A DNA stretch of 11,309 nucleotides from DASWHX01 sp036397995 (GCA_036397995.1 DASWHX010000177.1:1-11309), one strand, 5' to 3'. Shown: positions 1 through 7,285, counted from the stretch's first letter. The notes: a model not told the origin generated them from the letters alone. Program-made: numbers and translations.

Positions 1-688
1 TTCTGTGCAACAAATAGAAAACTATCAGGTACCATAAGGTTCCTACTATGAGGTGAATTCCAAACTTTGGAAGAGATCCATTAGCCAGTTCAAGACTTCG
101 AAAGCTCCAAAAAGTCGGTATGATTGCAGAGACAAAAGTAATTTTGTAGGGAATGAAATAGATTACCGCAGGAATAAGTACGAGGATATTTATAACTTTG
201 ATTTGTGCGAGTCCTTCAATCTTGTTTCTGGCAAAGGCCCCAATGTAAAGGGCAATCAATGGAGCGGTAAAACTGAAATGAAGGGCAACAATAATTTCTT
301 TCCATATTTCGAAATGCTCAATTCCACCCCAGTGTATTAAAGTAAAATTTACCAATGTTGATATCAATATGCCAACCAGGAGTCGGGAAGTAACCAGGTT
401 GAACCCTGAAATGGGCAGTACCTGAATTGCCTGCCAAATATTTTCTTCTTTTTCTTCTAAAAATATAAAACCATAAATAAAACCAAACAAGGTAGCTGAT
501 TGCAGACAGGCCCACATCAAAATAACCTGCGAATAAGGTTCAATTGGAGGGTAAAGGTTCAAAATTGCAGGATACCCCCAGCGGATTATCGCAAACGAAA
601 AGAAGGGGAAGAAAATCAGCAAGCGAAATATGGGTTCTCGGAAAGTGGAGCACAAATCAGAGTAACTCAATGTAAGTAAAGTTCTCAT
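1..688 (-). CDS. ABC-2 type transporter membrane subunit (second permease), C-terminus cut by window edge
   Basis: The minus strand is open from an ATG at 688-686 to the left edge: 229 codons with no stop, so the C-terminus lies outside. The protein is strongly hydrophobic, with membrane stretches near residues 22-36, 54-77, 102-118, 132-153, 164-180 and 211-227. It resembles the preceding gene: residues 79-94 (ending QAIQVLPIS) match residues 71-86 there (ending QAISVLPIS), each just after a membrane segment. The start overlaps the upstream stop as ATGA, implying translational coupling. With that gene and the ATPase it would form an ATPase/permease/permease exporter, the layout of the mycobacterial fluoroquinolone exporter Rv2686c-Rv2688c. 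The substrate cannot be told from sequence. The role is inferred; the reading frame and kinship are seen directly. Confidence 0.85.
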   Translation of the reverse strand, partial: MRTLLTLSYSDLCSTFREPIFRLLIFFPFFSFAIIRWGYPAILNLYPPIEPYSQVILMWACLQSATLFGFIYGFIFLEEKEENIWQAIQVLPISGFNLVTSRLLVGILISTLVNFTLIHWGGIEHFEIWKEIIVALHFSFTAPLIALYIGAFARNKIEGLAQIKVINILVLIPAVIYFIPYKITFVSAIIPTFWSFRSLELANGSLPKFGIHLIVGTLWYLIVFYLLHR

Positions 689-1374
689 AGCAGCCTTGGT
701 ATGGTTATACGATAACAAACAAAAATGCTAATTGCTGTCCAAAAACACATATGTATATACCCAAGCAGAATTGAGATTACTTCCACCGCAACAAAAGCTG
801 ATTGCATCACTAAAATGCTTCCAAGTGATGGGACGAGTATAAAATACACAGGATTTACCCCATCGAAGAGAACAGTTACGGGAGTGGCAAACAAAATAAA
901 AACCGGCAGCGATTTCATTAAGAAAGCAAGAAAATTTGAAGAAATGCTTCCTATAATAAAGCCAAGGCAGCAAAACATAACAGATGATAAAAATACGCTG
1001 ATAGTTAAATGTATTGGATTAAAGCGAATTCCCACTGCGGACAGCGCCATTATGAATGATAATATTACTGCCAGAATGGAAAGAGTTATTACTTTGGAAA
1101 TTATATAATTTGATTTTGAAATGGGAAGCACTGAAATGGCCTGGATGGTATTCTGATTCTTATCAAAAAGCCAAAGTACACCGGCAAACATATACCCCAT
1201 AATTACCGGATCATTGTAAATAAGAACTATCAATGGTATGTGGGTATTCCCAAGAGGTTTTAGCAGGTAAAACAACCCTATATAGATAATTGTAATAATG
1301 GCAGAAATGTGAAACAATTTATTCCGGAAAAGAAGTGTGCTATCCAACCTGAGAAAAGGCACTAATGTGTTCAT
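685..1374 (-). CDS. ABC-2 type transporter membrane subunit (first permease)
   Basis: A 229-residue integral membrane protein with about six hydrophobic segments (roughly residues 21-38, 47-70, 94-114, 123-144, 152-170 and 195-220) and no nucleotide-binding motifs. A cytoplasmic-looking loop after the second segment carries DKNQNTIQAISVLPIS (71-86), repeated in degenerate form in the next gene. The ATG at 1374 overlaps the ATPase stop as ATGA, and its own TGA overlaps the next ATG the same way. The three genes should therefore be translated as one coupled unit giving a heteromeric inner-membrane exporter. The family is ABC-2/fluoroquinolone-export-like by layout. The substrate is unknown: drug, lipid and peptide are all possible. 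Confidence 0.85.
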   Translation of the reverse strand: MNTLVPFLRLDSTLLFRNKLFHISAIITIIYIGLFYLLKPLGNTHIPLIVLIYNDPVIMGYMFAGVLWLFDKNQNTIQAISVLPISKSNYIISKVITLSILAVILSFIMALSAVGIRFNPIHLTISVFLSSVMFCCLGFIIGSISSNFLAFLMKSLPVFILFATPVTVLFDGVNPVYFILVPSLGSILVMQSAFVAVEVISILLGYIHMCFWTAISIFVCYRITIPRLL

Positions 1375-2222
1375 GATAATTGTTGGCCGGTAAGTTTAAT
1401 AAAAACCTCTTCCAATGTTGCTTCTTTGGAATGGATTGTTTCGATAGTGTTGCTTTTAAGTATGGATTGAAACTGTTGAATTTCTCCAAGTTGGTCCAGA
1501 GGAAAGGTTAAAGGGTTTCCAGGATCACCGGATTGAGTCACAATTACTTTTTTTTCACCATGTTGCAGTTTAAGCTTTGATGGGGAGTCAAGAGCCTGAA
1601 TCTTACCATTGCATAACAAAGCGACTTCGTCACACAATTGGTCAGCATCAAACATATTGTGTGTAGTGAGGAAGATTGTTTTTCCGCTGTCTCTCATCTC
1701 CTTTATTATTTGTTTCACTTTGCCCGCATTAATGGGATCAAGCCCGGTGGTCGGCTCATCAAGAAAAAGTACTTCAGGATCATGCAATATGGCCCGGACA
1801 AAATTGAGCCGGACTTTCATCCCCTTGGAAAAGCTTGAAACTAATTTATCAGCATCCGCTATAAGCCCTACACGGTCAAGCCAGTAATCAGAATTTTTTC
1901 TTTTGATGGGATAAAAGGAAGAAAAGAAATTTAAATTTTCCCTTGCAGTCAGCTTAGTATAGTGATTGGGTAACTCAAAGCAAACTCCAATTTTTTCATA
2001 AAATTCCAATCCCCAATCAGGAAGGGGCTTGTCTTCAAAAATAATGGTACCGGTATACCCCTTGAGAAGTTTATAGACAATCTTCTGAGTAGTGGATTTA
2101 CCGCTTCCACTGGGGCCAAGGAATCCAAAAATTTTACCTTTTTGAATTGAGAAACTAATGCCTTTGAGGGTGTCTTCCTGATTATTGGGATATCTAAAAG
2201 ATAAATTTCCAACAGTTAGCAT
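1371..2222 (-). CDS. ABC transporter ATP-binding protein
   Basis: A 283-residue ABC ATPase that powers the two permeases encoded downstream. Motifs in order: Walker A GPSGSGKST at 36-44, a Q-loop region at 78-88, signature SFSKGMK at 130-136 (a relaxed LSGGQ, common in DrrA/CcmA-type exporters), Walker B VLFLDEP at 151-157, D-loop GLD at 160-162, and H-loop His188. After about residue 215 there is an extra C-terminal part ending in EATLEEVFIKLTG, the tail typical of multidrug/antibiotic-export ATPases. The Q-loop position appears to hold Glu83 instead of Gln. The ATG lies eight bases after the upstream stop; an AGGA directly abuts it, too close to be a normal Shine-Dalgarno sequence. The ATPase role is certain; the transported compound is not known. 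Confidence 0.95.
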   Translation of the reverse strand: MLTVGNLSFRYPNNQEDTLKGISFSIQKGKIFGFLGPSGSGKSTTQKIVYKLLKGYTGTIIFEDKPLPDWGLEFYEKIGVCFELPNHYTKLTARENLNFFSSFYPIKRKNSDYWLDRVGLIADADKLVSSFSKGMKVRLNFVRAILHDPEVLFLDEPTTGLDPINAGKVKQIIKEMRDSGKTIFLTTHNMFDADQLCDEVALLCNGKIQALDSPSKLKLQHGEKKVIVTQSGDPGNPLTFPLDQLGEIQQFQSILKSNTIETIHSKEATLEEVFIKLTGQQLS

Positions 2223-2230
2223 TCCTGAAG

Positions 2231-2626
2231 TTATTTAAAGTGATTCTTAAGAAGACTCCATAATTTCTTCTTGTGTTCATTAGTAGAATCATTGGCAATA
2301 GTATCGAGGGATTCGGCGGTAATAATTGTCTTATCATCAATCGTAATGAGGGAATTCGGTTTTAGATTCGGTTTTTCCCGGATTTTTATACCAAAGGAAA
2401 TCAGGGTGCTGAAATTCAAATCAGAAATTTTTATATCTCCGCTTATTTTGGAAATTTCCACATCATCAGGACTAAGATTCACTGAGGCAAGGATTTTGTC
2501 CAGTAATTCTTTCTGATGGTCATAATTGTCATCAACAGCAACCAACATCCTGTAAATACCGGATTTTTTTTCTTCCAGCCTATAAAGTTCGTCATTATAA
2601 ATAAACCTGATGAGTTGGGGTTCCAT
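2231..2626 (-). CDS. Small hypothetical protein, possible DNA polymerase III psi-like (HolD-like) subunit
   Basis: A 131-residue soluble protein with no signal or membrane segment. I do not recognise it with certainty. Its layout resembles E. coli HolD as I remember it: a hydrophobic strand (MLVAVDD, 27-33), an amphipathic helix, then SVNLSPDDV (48-56) where psi has a similar LTVSPDQV. A central strand ISFGIKI (76-82) follows, and the C-terminus has spaced S-L-x5-N-x9-LW (106-123), much as in psi (S-P-A-L-T-D-L-x-x-N, then LW). Psi links the clamp loader to single-strand-binding protein through chi. No conserved catalytic motif is visible, which fits a structural subunit. The gene sits two bases after the thioesterase stop (TAG) and eight bases before the ABC ATPase, so it is co-transcribed with unrelated genes. 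The gene call is good; the function is a hypothesis. Confidence 0.75.
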   Translation of the reverse strand: MEPQLIRFIYNDELYRLEEKKSGIYRMLVAVDDNYDHQKELLDKILASVNLSPDDVEISKISGDIKISDLNFSTLISFGIKIREKPNLKPNSLITIDDKTIITAESLDTIANDSTNEHKKKLWSLLKNHFK

Positions 2627-2628
2627 TG

Positions 2629-3150
2629 CTAATCCAATTTAAAAATAGATTTCAGTTCCTTCGCATCTTCGGGTTTCATTCTTTTAGCCAACACTAAACG
2701 CAACTGGCGTCTTCTCAACGCACCGGCATATAATTCTTTTTCTTCATCCGTCTCAGGTACAAGTTCCGGAACTCTTTTTGGTTTTCCATTCTTATCCACT
2801 GCCACAAATGTAAAGAAGGCGCTGTTGCTCTTCCATTTCCTCCCATCCGGGATATTTTCTGCCCATACTTCAATATATACTTCCATCGATGAGGAAAATG
2901 ATCGTGTGACAAAGGCTTTGAGCGTAACCACACAGCCCAACTGAATTGGGTTCTGAAATGAAACATTATCAACTGATGCGGTAACTACTATGCTGTTTGA
3001 ATGACGCTGAGCGCATATCGCGGAGACAACGTCCATCCAATGCATCATCTTACCTCCCATAAGGTTATTTAAAGTGTTGGTGTCGTTTGGCAGAATCAGT
3101 TCTGTCATTGTGGCCAGTGAATGCCGGGGATTTTTGACTACATTTTCCAT
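2629..3150 (-). CDS. Hotdog-fold acyl-CoA thioesterase (YciA/BACH type)
   Basis: A 173-residue single-hotdog protein that should hydrolyse acyl-CoA thioesters to free acid and CoA in the cytoplasm. Residues 21-51 carry the family block: LPNDTN, then GGKMMHWMD, then AQRHS. Asn25 and Asp40 fall where the catalytic Asn and Asp of the ACOT7/YciA group are found. The following strand segment SFQNPIQLG (68-76) and the V-x-AEN strand are also typical. The basic C-terminal tail (from about 135) is long for YciA and closer to bacterial BACH-like proteins. Chain-length preference cannot be predicted. It starts four bases after the pcm stop and ends two bases before the psi-like gene. Confidence 0.93.
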   Translation of the reverse strand: MENVVKNPRHSLATMTELILPNDTNTLNNLMGGKMMHWMDVVSAICAQRHSNSIVVTASVDNVSFQNPIQLGCVVTLKAFVTRSFSSSMEVYIEVWAENIPDGRKWKSNSAFFTFVAVDKNGKPKRVPELVPETDEEKELYAGALRRRQLRLVLAKRMKPEDAKELKSIFKLD

Positions 3151-3154
3151 ATCT

Positions 3155-3814
3155 TTATTTCTTCCAGCCCTTTTCGCCCAAAAGAGGAACGAAACTGAAA
3201 TTATTAAATTCTTTTTTCTCTATTTTTCCAGTGGGTGTTTTTACTACTCTGATCATCTTTTGAAGATTTTTCGATCCAACAGGGATAACCAGAATTCCGC
3301 AGGGCTTCAGCTGGTCAATCAGAGCCTGTGGAACGGAGGGTGCCCCGGCGGTGACCAGAATTTTATCAAAAGGTGCCATGGTTGGCCACCCTTTTGTACC
3401 ATCGGCATTCTTCAAATGGGGGCGGTACCCCATCATTGGAAGAAAGGTTTTGGCTTTCTCATATAACTTCTTGTGGTATTCAACGGAAAATACATTTGCA
3501 CCTAGCTCCATGAGAATACAAGCTTGATATCCTGATCCCGTTCCAATTTCCAAAACCTTTTCACCTTCCTTAATTTCTAATAAAGCTGTTTGAATAGCAA
3601 CCGTGTAAGGTTGTGAAATTGTCTGGCCTTCACCTATAGGGAACGCTTTATCCTGGTACGCATGTTCCAGGAAAGCATCATCAAAGAAATAATGGCGAGG
3701 CACCGCGTTGAAAGCATCCAGCAGCCTTTCATCTTCAATCCCTTTAGATCGGAGAGTTTTTATCAAAGACTTCCTTAACCCCCGATGTTTATAGCTGTCA
3801 ACCAACATACTCAT
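3155..3814 (-). CDS. pcm: Protein-L-isoaspartate O-methyltransferase
   Basis: A 219-residue SAM-dependent methyltransferase that methylates L-isoaspartyl residues in damaged proteins so that they can revert to aspartate. Visible motifs: GEGQTISQPY at 61-70 (substrate/active-site loop with the conserved Ser), SAM motif I VLEIGTGSGYQ at 87-97, motif II DKILVTAGAP at 150-159, motif III around LKPCGILVIPVG (169-180), and the C-terminal FVPLLGEKGW (208-217) typical of Pcm. Length matches the family. Two close ATGs exist (3814 and 3808); either fits. It is the first gene of the minus-strand run and diverges from ribE across about 105 bases. I found no exact TAnnTTTG element for it in that gap. Confidence 0.96.
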   Translation of the reverse strand: MSMLVDSYKHRGLRKSLIKTLRSKGIEDERLLDAFNAVPRHYFFDDAFLEHAYQDKAFPIGEGQTISQPYTVAIQTALLEIKEGEKVLEIGTGSGYQACILMELGANVFSVEYHKKLYEKAKTFLPMMGYRPHLKNADGTKGWPTMAPFDKILVTAGAPSVPQALIDQLKPCGILVIPVGSKNLQKMIRVVKTPTGKIEKKEFNNFSFVPLLGEKGWKK

Positions 3815-3870
3815 GCGAATTTAGGATTAAATTTTGTAAGGGAAGTACCTTTTTCTTGTCATAACATAAA

Positions 3871-3901
3871 TTGTTGGGGGTCTCAAATTAGATTAAATTT
3901 G
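3871..3901 (+). promoter_or_regulatory. Putative Bacteroidota-type promoter of ribE
   Basis: The -7 element TAAATTTG at 3894-3901 matches TAnnTTTG exactly. A TTG at 3871-3873 lies 20 bases upstream, within the 17-23 base spacing known for Flavobacterium promoters. The ribE ATG is at 3920, so the leader would be only about 10-15 bases. That leaves no room for an FMN riboswitch. Assignment is by motif only. Confidence 0.5.
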
Positions 3902-3919
3902 ATTTTCAAAACCCGCGAA

Positions 3920-4513
3920 ATGTTTACAGGCATAATTGAAGCAACAGGAAAAATAAAATCTATCGAAACCTCAGGAACGAACCTGGTATTCGAAGTGGAG
4001 AGTAAAATTTCAAAAGAGCTGAAGGTTGATCAGAGCATTTCCCACGATGGCGTTTGCTTAACAGTTACTAAGAAGGGAAGGGGAGTTCATTATGTTACTG
4101 CAGTTGCAGAAACTTTAAAAAGGTCTACGTTGAAACATTTGAAACCGGGATCAATGGTCAACCTGGAGCGATGTTTACCGGCGAGTGGAAGATTTGACGG
4201 ACATATTGTTCAAGGCCATATAGATCAGACTGCCAGGTGCAATGTAATTGAAGATGCAAACGGAAGCTGGCTGATGGAGTTTAAATATGATGAAAACCTG
4301 GGAAACATTGCGGTGGATAAAGGTTCCATTTGCATCAATGGAATTTCGCTGACATGCTTTGATACAAAACCGGGATTCTTCAGAGTTACTATTATTCCAT
4401 ATACTATGGAAAATACAAACCTGGGCATTTTAAAAGCAGGGGATCACGTGAACCTGGAGTTTGATATCCTGGGGAAGTATGTACAACGGATTATGAAGGA
4501 GAAGGAAGCTTAA
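3920..4513 (+). CDS. ribE: Riboflavin synthase alpha chain
   Basis: A 197-residue protein of two lumazine-binding barrels that converts two 6,7-dimethyl-8-ribityllumazine molecules to riboflavin plus the pyrimidine precursor. It begins MFTGIIEATGK, the canonical N-terminus; this fixes the start at 3920 although the frame stays open upstream to 3785. The N-barrel has SHDGVCLTVT (41-50) and TLKRSTL (65-71). The C-barrel has GGRFDGH-like sequence near 90-95, QGHID (98-102), INGISLT (139-145) and IPYTMENTNLG (159-169). Cys46, Ser143 and Asp182 align, from memory, with the functionally important Cys48, Ser146 and Asp185 of the E. coli enzyme. It stands alone rather than in a rib operon. Its last 23 bases overlap the end of the convergent phosphatase gene. 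Confidence 0.96.
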   Translation: MFTGIIEATGKIKSIETSGTNLVFEVESKISKELKVDQSISHDGVCLTVTKKGRGVHYVTAVAETLKRSTLKHLKPGSMVNLERCLPASGRFDGHIVQGHIDQTARCNVIEDANGSWLMEFKYDENLGNIAVDKGSICINGISLTCFDTKPGFFRVTIIPYTMENTNLGILKAGDHVNLEFDILGKYVQRIMKEKEA

Positions 4514-5078
4514 TCTTTCCGGGCAGATATGGGTTGATTTTCATAAACAGGTAATACAAAATGATTGCAGAAATCGAACCTACCAGAGCCCCGGCAATCA
4601 CATCTCCGGGATAATGCTCGCCTACATAAATTCTCGAGTAGGATACAAGTATTGACCAGCCAAAGATCCAAAATGCAGGCTTGAAGGTATGCCTCAATGA
4701 AACCCAAAGAAAGGTAGCCAAAGCAAAGGAATTAGAAGCGTGACCGGACGCAAATCCATATTTCTTACCACACCCATCTACGATATGAACAAGATTCATT
4801 AATTCTGGTTCATGGCAGGGTCTTAAACGCTGAAAGAAAGGTTTCATGAATTGCGAAGTAATTAAATCCGACAATCCTACAGTTATAAGTACAAAGGCAA
4901 CAACCGGAATTGCTTTCCATTTCAGTTTCCATACTAAAAAAATCAGCAACAACCCATAAAAGGGAAACCAAAATTCCGTGTCGGTTATATAATACATGAA
5001 GGAATCAACCGCAGGATTATGCCATCCATTAATGAGGAGAAATAACTTCTGATCAATATTTTCGAGAAACTCCAGCAT
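4491..5078 (-). CDS. PAP2-family membrane phosphatase (undecaprenyl-diphosphatase or lipid phosphatase type)
   Basis: A 195-residue inner-membrane protein with several hydrophobic segments (about 37-50, 56-73, 117-128, 134-147 and 159-178). It carries the complete three-part acid-phosphatase signature: KPFFQRLRP (79-87, KX6RP), FASGHAS (109-115, the SGH motif with catalytic His113), and SRIYVGEHYPGD (148-159, SRX5HX3D, with His155 and Asp159). All catalytic residues are present, so it is probably active on an isoprenoid pyrophosphate, phosphatidate or lipid A phosphate on the periplasmic face. The exact substrate is not decidable here. The SGH is preceded by Ala instead of the more usual Pro. 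It is transcribed alone from a promoter just upstream and ends inside the 3' end of ribE. Confidence 0.94.
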   Translation of the reverse strand: MLEFLENIDQKLFLLINGWHNPAVDSFMYYITDTEFWFPFYGLLLIFLVWKLKWKAIPVVAFVLITVGLSDLITSQFMKPFFQRLRPCHEPELMNLVHIVDGCGKKYGFASGHASNSFALATFLWVSLRHTFKPAFWIFGWSILVSYSRIYVGEHYPGDVIAGALVGSISAIILYYLFMKINPYLPGKIKLPSPS

Positions 5079-5199
5079 TTCAGTTTTGCAAAGGTATTCA
5101 ATTAATAGGAAATCAGACTCAAGGCTATATTAGAGATTAATTACAACGAATTTTGGTTTCAAAATCCTTAAATTGGCAAAAGCTTCATCCAGAAAAGTT
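5079..5199. other. Divergent intergenic region between PAP2 and E1 genes
   Basis: 121 bases hold the PAP2 promoter on the minus strand. On the plus strand, TAAATTGG at 5169-5176 is one mismatch from the -7 consensus and could serve E1, but the nearest TTG (5153-5155) is only 13 bases upstream, which is too close. I see no hairpin or RNA gene. Confidence 0.35.
5089..5122 (-). promoter_or_regulatory. Putative Bacteroidota-type promoter of the PAP2 gene
   Basis: On the minus strand TACCTTTG (5096-5089) matches TAnnTTTG exactly, with a TTG at 5122-5120 23 bases upstream, the upper end of the accepted spacing. The start codon is at 5078, so the transcript leader would be only a few bases. Assignment is by motif and position only. 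Confidence 0.45.
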
Positions 5200-7284
5200 A
5201 TGTCATCGAACCGGATTGCCGAAAAGAAAAAGACAGATGTTAAGATATTGAAAAAGGCGTATTCTTTAATGTGTACCTCTAAAAGGATGGCAGAAATATA
5301 TGATGAGAACAAGGAAATATGCTCTAAGTATGTACACAGCACCTCACGGGGGCATGAGGGAGTTCAATTGGCGGCGGCCTTTCACTTAAAGCCGTATGAT
5401 TATGCCTGTCTTTATTATCGTGATGAATCCATTTTGTTGGGAATTGGCCTGGAGCCCTATGAACTTATGTTACAGTTGATGGGGAAAAGGGATGATCCCT
5501 TTTCGGGAGGAAGAATTTATTACGGGCACCCTTCGCTGAAGCGTGAAGGATTTCCCATAATTCCGCACCAGAGCTCAGCCACCGGCATGCAGGCGATACC
5601 GGCAACTGGAATGGCTCAGGGTGTTGCTTACCTTGAATCTCAAAAACTCAGGAAGTTTCCAAAGCCGCCGGTAGTCCTATGTTCTATTGGAGATGGAGCG
5701 ATGACAGAAGGCGAGGTTTCGGAAGCTTTGCAAATGGCCGTGCTTAAAAAACTTCCGATTATTTACCTGGTGCAGGACAATGAATGGGGTATTTCTGCTA
5801 CTGGCAAAGAAATGCGTTCCATGGATGCTTTTGAATTTGCTCTTGGTTTTAAAGGTTTGGCAAGAATGAAAGCAGATGGTTCTGATTTTCAGAATTGTTA
5901 TGAAGGCATTGGGAAAGCGTTTGACTTTGTAAGAAGGGAACGCGGACCCATTCTGGTACATGCCAAATGTCCATTGCTTGGTCATCATACTTCAGGTGTA
6001 AGAAAGGAATGGTATAGAAAGGAGGAAGATTTGAAGATTCATTCCTTGAGTGATCCATTGCCAAAGCTCAAGAAATTATTAATCGACTCGGGTGTCGGGA
6101 AATCTGAATTGAGTTCCCTGAAATCTGAGGCCGAAGCAAAGGTTAAAAAGGATTTTGAAAAATCACTGGCATCACTTGATCCGGTTCCTGAGGAATTTGA
6201 TACGCACGAATTCGCTCCTACTTTGGTTACAGTGGAAAAAGGAAATAGAAGGCCAAAAGACGCGGAAAAAGTTGTAATGGTGGATGCTGCTTTGCATGCT
6301 ATTGATGAGATAATGAAAACATTTCCGGAGTCATTATTTTATGGTCAGGATGTCGGAGGTACCCTTGGCGGTGTTTTCCGGGAGGCCGCAACCCTGGCTC
6401 AGAAGTATGGAGATGAAAGAGTTTTTAATACCCCGATTCAAGAAGCATATATTGTGGGGTCAACCGCTGGAATGTCTGCTACCGGTTGCAAGCCAATAGT
6501 AGAAATACAATTTGCTGATTATATCTGGCCCGGGATGAATCAATTGGTTGAAGAATTAAGCAAGAGTTGCTATCTGACTAAGGGAAAGTTTCCGGTTCAA
6601 TCCCTTATTCGAATCCCCATCGGGGCTTATGGTGGCGGCGGTCCCTACCACAGTGGAAGTATTGAATCCACCTTGCTGAACATCCGCGGGATTAAAGTGA
6701 TTTATCCATCTAATGCAGCTGACATGAAGGGTCTGCTGAAGGCTGCATTTCTGGATCCAAATCCTGTTGTATCCCTGGAGCACAAAGGATTGTACTGGTC
6801 AAAAGTTCCGGGTACAGGAGATGCCAAAACCTTTGAACCGGATGCTGATTACATTATTCCACTAGGTAAAGGCAAGATCGTTGTTTCTGCTTCAGAGGAA
6901 AATATAAGAGCAGGGAAGGCTTGCCTGGTCATAACATATGGAATGGGAACCCACTGGGCATGGAATGCGAGCAAGGAGTTTCCGGAAATTGTAACCATCC
7001 TGGATTTGAGAACGCTGAACCCATTGGATTGGGAACTTGTCGAAGAACAGGTGAACCGACACCACAGGGCGATGGTGTTGACGGAGGAGCCCATTTTAAA
7101 TAGCTTTGCTGAAAGTTTGGCCGGCAGGATTTCCGGGAGATGTTTTGAAAATCTGGATGCGCCGGTAATGACTCTGGGAGCGGCCAACATTCCGGCGGTG
7201 CCGTTAAATGTTGATCTCGAAAAGATGATGTTACCAAGCGCGGAAAAGACTGCAAAAATAATCAGGCAATTGCTGGAATATTAA
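5200..7284 (+). CDS. Fused alpha/beta 2-oxoacid dehydrogenase E1 (branched-chain or related)
   Basis: A 694-residue thiamine-diphosphate enzyme joining E1-alpha and E1-beta in one chain; it would decarboxylate a 2-oxoacid and pass the acyl group to the lipoyl domain of E2. The alpha half (about 15-295) has the ThDP motif GDGAMTEGE (164-172) through Asn194 in QDNEWGIS, plus the GHHTSG loop near 261. The linker at about 295-355 is charged. The beta half (about 358-690) has GQDVGGTLGGVF (382-393), the cofactor-activating Glu415 in QEAYIVG, and His484 in GPYHSGS. Fused E1 of this size is common in Bacteroidota and is usually annotated as branched-chain. No E2 or E3 gene is in the window. ATG at 5200 is chosen; an in-frame TTG at 5173 would add nine residues but overlaps a promoter-like TAAATTGG. 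Confidence 0.93.
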   Translation: MSSNRIAEKKKTDVKILKKAYSLMCTSKRMAEIYDENKEICSKYVHSTSRGHEGVQLAAAFHLKPYDYACLYYRDESILLGIGLEPYELMLQLMGKRDDPFSGGRIYYGHPSLKREGFPIIPHQSSATGMQAIPATGMAQGVAYLESQKLRKFPKPPVVLCSIGDGAMTEGEVSEALQMAVLKKLPIIYLVQDNEWGISATGKEMRSMDAFEFALGFKGLARMKADGSDFQNCYEGIGKAFDFVRRERGPILVHAKCPLLGHHTSGVRKEWYRKEEDLKIHSLSDPLPKLKKLLIDSGVGKSELSSLKSEAEAKVKKDFEKSLASLDPVPEEFDTHEFAPTLVTVEKGNRRPKDAEKVVMVDAALHAIDEIMKTFPESLFYGQDVGGTLGGVFREAATLAQKYGDERVFNTPIQEAYIVGSTAGMSATGCKPIVEIQFADYIWPGMNQLVEELSKSCYLTKGKFPVQSLIRIPIGAYGGGGPYHSGSIESTLLNIRGIKVIYPSNAADMKGLLKAAFLDPNPVVSLEHKGLYWSKVPGTGDAKTFEPDADYIIPLGKGKIVVSASEENIRAGKACLVITYGMGTHWAWNASKEFPEIVTILDLRTLNPLDWELVEEQVNRHHRAMVLTEEPILNSFAESLAGRISGRCFENLDAPVMTLGAANIPAVPLNVDLEKMMLPSAEKTAKIIRQLLEY

Positions 7285-7285
7285 C

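Noticed and set aside
53..340. 95-codon plus-strand reading frame
   Set aside because: It lies antisense to the second permease, which has a continuous membrane-protein frame with a paralogue; the 95-residue product has no recognisable features.
318..515. 65-codon minus-strand frame as a separate small gene
   Set aside because: It is a shifted frame inside the second permease, whose own frame is open from 688 to the edge.
725..1108. 127-codon plus-strand frame
   Set aside because: It is antisense to the first permease; its composition simply mirrors the hydrophobic codons on the other strand.
3785..3919. N-terminal extension of ribE by 45 codons
   Set aside because: Riboflavin synthase proteins start at MFTGI; the extension would overlap pcm and cross the promoter, and shows no domain.
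3815..3919. Exact TAnnTTTG promoter for pcm on the minus strand
   Set aside because: The best candidate (CTAATTTG, near 3884-3891) has TA one base out of register with TTTG; not enough to call a promoter.
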